Shown here: piece by piece, positions 56,955-64,000 of the stretch
Layout of the letters: each line of letters starts with the position of its first letter
Position numbering within the stretch: the first letter of the stretch is position 1
From: Cristatella mucedo
Lineage: Eukaryota > Bryozoa > Phylactolaemata > Cristatellidae
Assembly: GCA_009760855.2 (NCBI GenBank)
Contig: WPIO01000295.1
Span: forward strand, 1 to 64,000
DNA: 64,000 bases
Direction of reading: 5' to 3'
The notes under the pieces: generated by a model
Seen by the model: the letters and a program-made list of their open reading frames with translations, nothing else
Told to the model about the DNA's origin: nothing
Databases searched by the model: none
Made by a program: the position numbers and the translations under genes

Positions 56955-57115
56955 TGCAGTCTGAGCTTTTAAGGAAGGCACTCTCACTTCACGACTCAGG
57001 TCGTGGGTTCGATTCCTACGGCTGGCAAATATTTCATGTTGGCTGCTAGCAGGAGTGATACCTGCTATGGTTCTTTTGCCTGCTATATATATATATGAAG
57101 CTGTTGAATCGACTA
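56955..57115 (+). repeat. tRNA-derived SINE, family A, inside duplication copy 2
   Basis: Clear B box GGTCGTGGGTTCGATTCCTA, decayed A-box side, and 3' body CTTTTGCCTGCTATATATAT and GTTGAATCGACTAA. Orthologous in position to the SINE at 50660, so it predates the duplication. Confidence 0.7.
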
Positions 57116-57676
57116 AGCTTTACTGTTACAGCAGTCATTTTGCCTGCTTGGGAAGCTGAACCACTCACGGTGTGCAGTCGTCCTAATCATGCTGAAGCTT
57201 CACTCTTGCAGCATTTAAACTAGGGTTGCCATCTCGTTATGTCAATCGGCAGGACTTTCTCAGCCAGTTAATGCTGGCCTTTCCATTAGCTTTTCTAACC
57301 GAAGGGAGACCAACGCTCCAATGCTGACAAGACTAATGCCGTTACCATGGCTCCTCGAATCGCTCCAGCTAGCGATTTGGGGAAACAGCTTTCACAGCCT
57401 GCGTTAATACAGATCGCCGACTGGAGGGCCATTCTGCGGTAATTTGACGAAGTAGGGTATTTGCAACTGCTAAATTTTGCTTTTCAGTATGAAATGAATG
57501 AATCAGGACTTACACATTGCCGGATCGGGTTAGATAGAGACCTTCAAAACCGGGCAAGCATTCCTGACGCACAGCAAATCTGTCAGACCGAATAGCTGCT
57601 CTAAGATCTCCTTTCGGCGGAAGGGACCCGCCGTGGACCTTACTCGGCTTCCTCTTTAGGCTATTATGCAGCTAAA

Positions 57677-58340
57677 ACGGCGTCGTTTGTTCATAGAGCC
57701 TCGTCGGTTTCTGCTGTGGGCATAGTACTCAAAGCGGGCTGTTCAACGTGGTCGCCAGCGTATGTTTATATTTACGTTATATGAACGCGATTTGTTTAGC
57801 TTAAGAGTATAGAATTTTAGGTTTGGTGTTTAGTGGTTGTATGTTTTGGGGTTTAGTGGTTGATTTTTTATTTTTTGTGTGAGTTTTTGGGCTTAAGAGA
57901 GAAACTCTAAACGGAAGACACCTCAAAACATTTTAACGCTTTAGAGCTATCGTTTTAGCTTAAGGTGTAGGAGTATGAGTTTAGTTTTAAGTGGTTGTAT
58001 GTTTCTTGGGTTTAGTATTAGGTTTTGTATTTTTACGTTTGAGTTTTGGGTTTTAGAGAGAAACTCTAGGCGGAAGACATCTTAAAATATGCTTATGCTT
58101 TTTTCTTAGCTTAGGGTATAGGATTTGGGGTTTAGTGTTTAGTGGTTGTGTTTTGAATTTATTGGTTTGATTTTGTATTTTTTGTGTTCGAGTTATTGGG
58201 CTTTAGAGAGAAACTCTAAACGGAAGACATCTAGAAACATGCTTTTCAACGTAAATTTAAACACGCCGGTGTAAGCAGCGTACTAGGCGCACTGTGCCTT
58301 TAGCAAAAACCGACCTGTCTCTATGAACAGACGACGCCGT
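57677..58340. mobile_element. MITE with about 110-bp TIRs and internal tandem repeats
   Basis: Left arm ACGGCGTCGTTTGTTCATAG and right arm (reverse complement) ACGGCGTCGTCTGTTCATAG. Further matches inward include GTCGGTTT-TGCT and TTTACGTT. The arms enclose three tandem units. No transposase. Target duplication not evident, so the superfamily is unassigned. Confidence 0.75.
57800..58255 (+). repeat. Three tandem units of about 150 bp inside the MITE
   Basis: Each unit has a TTTAGTGGTTGT block, a GTATTTTT-GTGT-GAGTTTT block and the conserved AGAGAGAAACTCTA-CGGAAGACA block (57896, 58053 and 58206). Spacing is about 150 bp, with moderate divergence. Confidence 0.85.
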
Positions 58341-59284
58341 ATCAACTGACTACACTGACATTTTCGCTGCGAGTATTATAGAGCGAATGTCTAACTCGTT
58401 CTTGTTTGTTCTTAAGCCTCCCGGTATCAGCGGACGTCTACTTATAGCACACACTAAAATCCAAGGATCTCAATGTCCGTGGCCTCGTGTGTTCATGAGC
58501 TCGGTGCACGCCCGTTCGCGTCAGCGACTGTTCCGCGCGGTTTCTCATTCTAGTTTTTCTCGCAGTTCCAAAACAGCGGGTGCTGCGGTTGCTTTCGGTG
58601 CTGCTGTTGCTTTCGGTTGCTCGCTGCTCTTTTATCAAATGTACCATTTCGCGAAGGTCTTCCTTCGAGTCAGCTGCTCTCAGCTACTGTATAATGTTTC
58701 TTAAGGCTGCGATCTATCTACACCTCCCGGCAGTCGGACCTCGTTGTAATCGGGTTTTCTCTGGGGTTCACTGCCTGCCGGAATGCTCCCCCATCCACTC
58801 GACCAGCCATTGCCGATTGCCGCACTTTGTAACGTTAACGCTGATTACCCTACCGACAATCAGGTGAGCGTATTTCTTAAAGCGTGGAGATTTTTGGCTT
58901 GGTTCTATAAGGATCGCGTGCAGCTCCTAGTGTTGGCCGTACTCAGCGCAGCTTTGCTCTTAGAGCTTTTGCCATGCTGACCTCATTGCGTGTCAGCCTC
59001 TCATCTTAGACCGTTGCTTAATCTGGCTTATCGTTGCTTCACCTTCGTATGAGCACCTCATGTTGCGAATGCTCTGTCCAGCAGCGTGACCTTAAAGCTT
59101 ATCGTTGCTTCACCATCGCAATGAGAATTTTGTTTAATCAGTGCGACGTAAACTTGATGCTCATTGAGACGCCACCGACAGACCATAGATTCATTTGTGC
59201 CAAAAACTCAAAACTCTGCAGTGCTCCCGAGGAGCTCGCTTGCCTAATGGTCGTACTCGTGAAGAGCAATTGAAGAGAAAACTT
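58341..59284. other. Unassigned; two weak coding candidates
   Basis: The 105-codon ORF at 58387-58704 has a basic, Ser/Arg-rich N-terminal half and a hydrophobic stretch AGAAVAFGAAVAFGCSLLFY, like a mitochondrial targeting sequence plus membrane anchor. The ORF at 58783-58980 ends with a hydrophobic helix (VQLLVLAVLSAALLLELLPC). Neither matches a family, and no splice link was found. Confidence 0.25.
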
Positions 59285-59286
59285 TC

Positions 59287-59417
59287 TGTTTGGTCCAGCG
59301 GTTAAGGTGCTCGCCCTGAGTCAAGGTCTGGCTGAGGTCTTGGGCTCGAGCCCAGAGGCATATGTGAAGCGCGCCTGAATAGAGATTAAGTTCTCTTGGG
59401 TCGCTATATAAATGAAT
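59287..59417 (+). repeat. tRNA-derived SINE, family B, with LINE-like tail
   Basis: A box TTTGGTCCAGCGGTTAAGG, B box TGGGCTCGAGCCCA. The 3' part GCGCCTGAATAGAGATTAAG-TTCTCT-GGGTCGCT closely resembles the 3' hairpin of the L2-like LINEs, followed by ATATAAATGAATTAT. Confidence 0.7.
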
Positions 59418-59454
<37 letters not shown>

Positions 59455-59467
59455 TTATATATATAAA
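59418..59467. repeat. (TA)n(TG)n microsatellite
   Basis: About 14 bp of TA, 22 bp of TG and again TA, directly at the SINE tail. Confidence 0.9.
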
Positions 59468-61011
59468 AGAAAATTACTGTCCATCAGCAGTATCCGAAAG
59501 CATTGATCATGAAATCTTACCTGAGGGATTTAGAACGATGATTAGTCTGACTGATGAGGCTCTAGCGTTTCAAGTCGCTCTTGCTGATTCGTGTCCACTC
59601 AGCGTCGTGTTTCTGTTAATTCGTATCCACTTGAGCGTGTACAGTTGCCACTAGCGTCTGTTCTCGGCTCTGCGCTGCTCTCTATATGTACAATGCCTTC
59701 CGGTAAAGTCGGGTTATAGCGCTACTGTCCCTCCCAGTTGGGAATATCTCCATTGCCGAAGGCATACAATTACACTTACCAATGATAATATCGGAGTCAG
59801 TTTTCACAACTCATACAACTGGAAACTTAAAGACATGCGATCATAGATGTCTCAGAAAGAGCTTCCTCGGAGCGCTCGGCCATGAGCCCGGCAAGGCCCG
59901 TCTGCAGACAGATCGTTAAGCCGCGTGAGCAAAAGCTACAGCTCTCCTCCCTTAACCGCGCAAACACGGTAGCGTCTCTCTCGATGAATAAATTAGCTGA
60001 TTCTTACGAAATCAACACCCGAATCAGAGATATGCACGGAAAGGCTTCTTAGCTGCGTCTGGAATTAAATTGGCGTACCCCGCTTTTTGACCGTCCGATG
60101 CCGCTCGCCGAATGCTCGCCGCACGCTAACGTCTGTTGAGATGTCGAATAAAAGTTTGTTGCATCGTTTTGAGAGGCTGCAGGTGTGTGACCCGGACGAT
60201 CTCTATAGACTTGTATAAGACGAATTATTTCTTCCTTAGCCCTTCTATAATTACCGTTGCAGCGATAAAAAGAAAGGATTGTAGCGACCGCTAGAAATGC
60301 ACGCGCTGTAGCGTACGCTGCAGCCACTGGTGCCTTTTGAGAGGCGCTAGACGGCGCTCCGTGCGGTGGCGCTAGGCGAAGCGTCGCTCGGGTGGAGCCA
60401 AGGATGGCTCGCCAAACAATAATTCTTTGTGAGTTTTCACATGAACCACCTCCTGAAAGTGTCCAAATTAACGACTGGTGAAGACTTAATATGCCGGTTG
60501 GTGGTTTCTTACGGCACTCGAAAGCTTAAGAGGCCGTCAGTGCGCGCACGCTAGTGTTACAAATAATAGTAGCGCCACAAACGAGGCGTAGCGTGGTACC
60601 CAAGGCCAGACCTAGGCCACAAACACTGTGGTCGTAGCGGTGCAATAGTCTCAGTCGACGCGACGAATACCGTTGAAGCCGTAAACGTGGGGTTAGGCTA
60701 TTGACTTGTAGGTGCAGCACCCATGCACGTGCGTGTATGCTGACGGTGAAAGAACACGGCTGCAACGAATAACGCCCATTCTTGAGATTACGAGTCAATG
60801 TCAACTGCGTAGAGAAGTCTATTTGACGGCGACGTGGGTTTACGCGCATTCACTGCTAGCTGTGGCTGTTGAAAATTCTCCGGAGTAACACCCACTTAGT
60901 CTTCGTGACTTTTGGGAGTTACAGACGGGGATAAATTCTATTTGTGGTGCATAGCACTTCTCGTAAGAGCCTTATTAGGGCCTCATAATTTCCAGACTCA
61001 CGAGGTCTAGG
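59468..61011. other. No gene established
   Basis: A minus-strand ORF at 60049-60327 starts MAAAYATARAFLAVATILSF, a plausible signal anchor, but it has no confirmed exon partner. A plus-strand frame and GC-rich DNA around 60540-60850 show nothing diagnostic. Confidence 0.3.
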
Positions 61012-61115
61012 GTCTTGGTTTGGGCCAGGGATAAGGTGCTCGTCTTTACGTACCGCATTCGTTGGGAGCCCTGCTGCATATTTAAATCACCTGGATAGAG
61101 ATTGAGTTCTCTCAC
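61012..61115 (+). repeat. tRNA-derived SINE, family B, degraded
   Basis: GGGCCAGGGATAAGGTGCTCG resembles the family B A-box side; ATCACCTGGATAGAGATTGA-GTTCTCTCA is the LINE-like 3' hairpin. The B box is lost. Confidence 0.5.
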
Positions 61116-61497
61116 AGAACACTGTGCAGGCAAGTTACCGCATGTACTTTTTTCCTTTTTAGAGATCAACCCCTCGAGCTTAATTGACCGAATATTACAC
61201 GGTATCAGCTTTTATTCAGCCTTACCAAAGATCAATAACTGGTGTTCTTCGCGAATGTAATAACCAAAGATCGCATGACTAGTTTTTTGTGAATGTAATT
61301 CAGAAATCTCGAGCTATAGGTCAATCAGTGATTTGGATTAGTGTCTCAAGGCGACCTGCCTGATTCAATTTCGATTGTTTTCGGCGCTATTATTTTTTTT
61401 ATAAATATTGCAATCGTTTAGCTTATTTGTGACGGCACTACATCCGTGAACGCTATTGATGCGTAGCTTTTTTTGACACCTGCTTGCATTTCCGCAG
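61116..61497. other. Probable intron or spacer
   Basis: No ORF of interest. Ends in a pyrimidine-rich TTGCATTTCCGCAG acceptor. Confidence 0.3.
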
Positions 61498-61733
61498 GTC
61501 GGCTTGAGATAAAAGCCAAACGACGATATGCGTTTTGCAGACAGCAGAAACATCTTTCGTTGAGTACGCTCCAAAGAGTACAGGAAGTTTTAGTATGTGG
61601 AGCATCCTATGAGGAGCTTAATCGATTCCGATCGGCAACTGACATCACTTGCCAAGACGCAGAGAAATTGCTAGTCGACGCTTTAGCTACATACGCATGG
61701 CTAGGCAGACGTACGAAAAACCTGTACCAGTAA
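61498..61733 (+). CDS. Candidate terminal coding exon, family unknown
   Basis: After a good acceptor (TTGCATTTCCGCAG at 61484-61497) the frame starting at the third base is open for 77 codons to a TAA at 61731. It encodes RLEIKAKRRYAFCRQQKHLS...TKNLYQ, a basic, helical, soluble sequence with balanced composition. The upstream exon was not found. The case rests on the splice site plus protein-like composition. Confidence 0.35.
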
Positions 61734-63225
61734 TTAAGCAATTTGAAACGTGAGAGCCTAGTCAATCGCCTCTTTTAACCGTAGCGAAAACGCTTCCTTA
61801 GGCCACCGTAAGGAAATTTTGTCAAGCTTGCTGCACAGACAGGACCACTTAGGAAGCTTCCAGATGCTTATTCTCGAAATGATTATGAATATTATTATTA
61901 TATATTGTTAATATTATTGCCTCTGCACTAGCAATCGCTGTCTTCCTTCAGAATGCAAATTGTCTGCTCTGCGTCGAGCTGCTACCGGCCTGCTCTGGCC
62001 TCTCATTTCGAGCGGCTCGGTGCAGTATCAATTTTTTCTCGAGCTCTTCCGCTCGCACTCGCGAGTCGTCGGTCAGCTGACTGTTTCATCTCGTCGTTGC
62101 CTATGTCTGACTTCACAATCGGCCAGATATGCGTGCGCAACGCGCAACGTACTAGTTCCGCTTGTCGAAGGCTTCCCGTCAAATCAGTTTATTGTTGTCG
62201 GCCATCAACAGCATGCAAGGAGAGAATAAAGCCGCTGAGGGTAAGAGACATCTGAAGCGCGGCAGCTCTAGAATTCTCCGAGGCGCTTGCTTATATAGCG
62301 GCTCCATTCCGCAACGTGCAGCTCGAGCGCAGGCATAGATAGTACTACCACGGTTAGCGATCGCGATTTGCCACCACTCTTCCGGCGGTAGAACGCACGC
62401 GGCTTTGATGTCAGCTGGCGCGGACGTCGCGCATGTTTCAGGGCCAATGAATTTTGCGAACGGAAGCAAGAGCTCGCACCGGCGTCCATTGAGTAGCGCG
62501 CGAGAGAACATGAAAAATGGGAAGGCTTGACACCATCTGGCTGGCACATTGCAGCCCTGAATAGTTCCGACGGCTATGTGTAATGGTAAACATTAAAATC
62601 GGGCGACATTTCAGCGAAGCCTCTAAGATGCCACTCCGTCGCGCTCATGTAACTTTCGCCGATGCAGAAGGCTAGGTTGAGTTCCAATAACAGATGCGTG
62701 GGCGGGCCCGACGGTTTAAGCTCGCTGGCTAGGCCAAAACCGACTACTCCAGTAGCCGTAGATGCGACGCGCTGGGGCGCCACCGGGCTCACAGCTATGC
62801 CCTACCGCAGTGGCCACCAGGGGCACACACTCGCGGTGGAGAACGTAGCAGTGAGCGCTGGAGGAATCCGGAAGGCCGCCCGAGCGGCTGCAGAACACTC
62901 ACCGGTCCTATCAAAATATCTCGCTTCAGGGATAGGGTGCGGTTTCCGTAAGCTGTTTAGGCGAAGATGGTTGCTCTCGACCGCTATTGAAGTGCGGCTC
63001 GCGAACCGCAAAGCAGCGTCGGAACGAGCTCGACATCGCCTCACGATCGCAGCGGCGCACTTCCGGTCGCTTGCTCTCCCCTGGCACGCGTCTGCATCTG
63101 CGACGAGTCACTCCTGGGCTGACTGGTTACTTTAACGAACGAGCGGGCATGGCATGATCCACGAAGTGAGCTGAGTTGGCTACGAAGGGGGAGACTGCGG
63201 CGGCTTTAGACGACCGGCAGGCCGC
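61734..63225. other. GC-rich region, no gene established
   Basis: Rich in CpG. Overlapping ORFs on both strands are typical of high GC and were not accepted. Could be a CpG-rich promoter region for the exon near 63.6 kb. Confidence 0.3.
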
Positions 63226-63420
63226 TCTGCTCCTGCTCCTGCTCCTGCTCCTCCTGCTCCTCCTGCTCCTCCTGCTCCTCCTGCTCCTCCTGCTCCTCCT
63301 GCTCCTCCTGCTCCTCCTGCTCCTCCTGCTCCTCCTGCTCCTCCTGCTCCTCCTGCTCCTCCTGCTCCTCCTGCTCCTCCTGCTCCTCCTGCTCCTCCTG
63401 CTCCTCCTGCTCCTCCTGCT
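63226..63420 (+). repeat. 9-bp minisatellite (CTCCTGCTC)n
   Basis: About 21 near-perfect tandem 9-mers, preceded by CTGCTC variants. All three plus-strand frames and the opposite strand are open (poly-Leu, Arg-Arg-Ser or Gly-Gly-Ala), so the ORFs are by-products. Confidence 0.9.
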
Positions 63421-63591
63421 ACTTCGCACAAAGCAGCTGGCTAGCTGCTCGTCCGCCGGACGCGCGTAAGGCGACAGCTGCTGTCGCCGCTCTGCGAAGA
63501 GTAGTGGTGGTGCCCAGCGAAGGCCACCACCCGGTGGCGACCGCGCCCTGCGGCCGCCGCAAGGCGCTCGCCGCAGCGGCCTCCGCGATCG

Positions 63592-63862
63592 ATGACACGC
63601 GCCGCGTCGCCTGGCCGTCCGCTGCGAGAAGCCGGAAGGCATTGCCCTTGCCGTCGCCTCCAGCACTGCCGCTCACTTCCGGTGCTGCTGGCTCGCTCTC
63701 TCGCAGCGACGCAGCTTCGAAAGCTGAGCGACGCTGCGCAGCGAGACAGCTCGAACGACGCCGAGAAGGCCTACTACCAGGACGGCCCCGCTCACTACCA
63801 CGACTACTATCCGAGAAACTACGAGAGCGGCATCAAAGGCCTGCTCAAGCTCGGCCCGAACG
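63592..63862 (+). CDS. Candidate host exon ending at a splice donor, family unknown
   Basis: An open frame whose last third reads SSNDAEKAYYQDGPAHYHDY...GIKGLLKLGPN, a Tyr-rich, protein-like sequence quite unlike the surrounding low-complexity translation. It ends at a consensus donor (ACG|GTGAGC at 63863). The start is uncertain; the true exon may begin later, near 63720. The remainder would lie beyond the window. Confidence 0.4.
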
Positions 63863-64000
63863 GTGAGCGTGGCCTCGACGACAAATGGCCGCTTTTAATG
63901 TACGTAAAGCGAGAGCGCTGCTTGTTGCTGGCTTTGTGCGAGCCTCGGCTCTGTCGTTCCGGGCGCGCTCGGTCCGTCAATCTGATTCTGTAACATACGA

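Larger units (their letters stand above)
54640..57545 (+). repeat. Segmental duplication, copy 2
   Basis: Collinear with 49040-51330. The longer length is mostly intron 1, which is about 1.2 kb here against 0.35 kb in copy 1. Confidence 0.75.

Noticed and set aside
56955..57060. Possible functional tRNA gene
   Set aside because: The B box is good, but the A-box side is degraded and no cloverleaf closes; repeated copies elsewhere show it is a SINE.
63127..63666. Long Arg-Ser-Arg repeat protein on the minus strand and poly-Leu protein on the plus strand
   Set aside because: All frames of the 9-bp minisatellite are open, so neither is evidence of a gene.

Overview
The window looks like a stretch of an invertebrate (metazoan) nuclear genome. 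It has sparse host genes with GT/AG introns, many degenerate non-LTR retrotransposon copies of the L2/CR1 group, tRNA-derived SINEs, TIR-bearing MITEs and one complete but decayed Polinton/Maverick. I cannot name the species. A marine invertebrate is my guess from the repeat types, not something the sequence proves.

Layout: 1-2.6 kb is unassigned DNA ending in a long GA tract and a TATA box. 2.6-6.1 kb is a minus-strand L2-like LINE with a younger, truncated plus-strand LINE nested in it. 6,232-28,802 is a Polinton of about 22.6 kb with ~290-300 bp terminal inverted repeats and a 6-bp duplication (AGCAGA) at its borders. 28.8-49 kb is gene-poor and holds LINE fragments, SINEs, two pogo/Tigger-like MITEs, a composite C-rich element and a candidate two-exon gene for a small glycine-rich secreted peptide. 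49.0-57.5 kb carries a tandem pair of three-exon MAPEG genes (microsomal glutathione S-transferase 1 type) inside a segmental duplication. 57.7-58.3 kb is a MITE with three internal tandem repeats. 58.3-64 kb turns GC-rich, with candidate host exons at 61.5 and 63.6-63.9 kb and a 9-bp minisatellite.

The Polinton encodes a protein-primed-type family B DNA polymerase (left, plus), six small orphan ORFs (plus), three consecutive phage-tail-fibre-like genes (minus), remnants of a phospholipase-like virion protein, a packaging ATPase and a small zinc ribbon, another fibre-like gene (plus), and a retroviral-type integrase (plus) near the right end. Polymerase and integrase are the replication and insertion machinery; the ATPase, phospholipase-like and fibre-like genes belong to a virion phase. 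I found no convincing major capsid protein. All core enzymes carry frameshifts or stops, so the copy is dead. The left 9 kb is much better preserved than the right 13 kb. The same A/T motif (TATA..., often TATAGAATG) sits directly upstream of nearly every start on both strands, and both TIRs contain it plus an ATG with the same first five codons.
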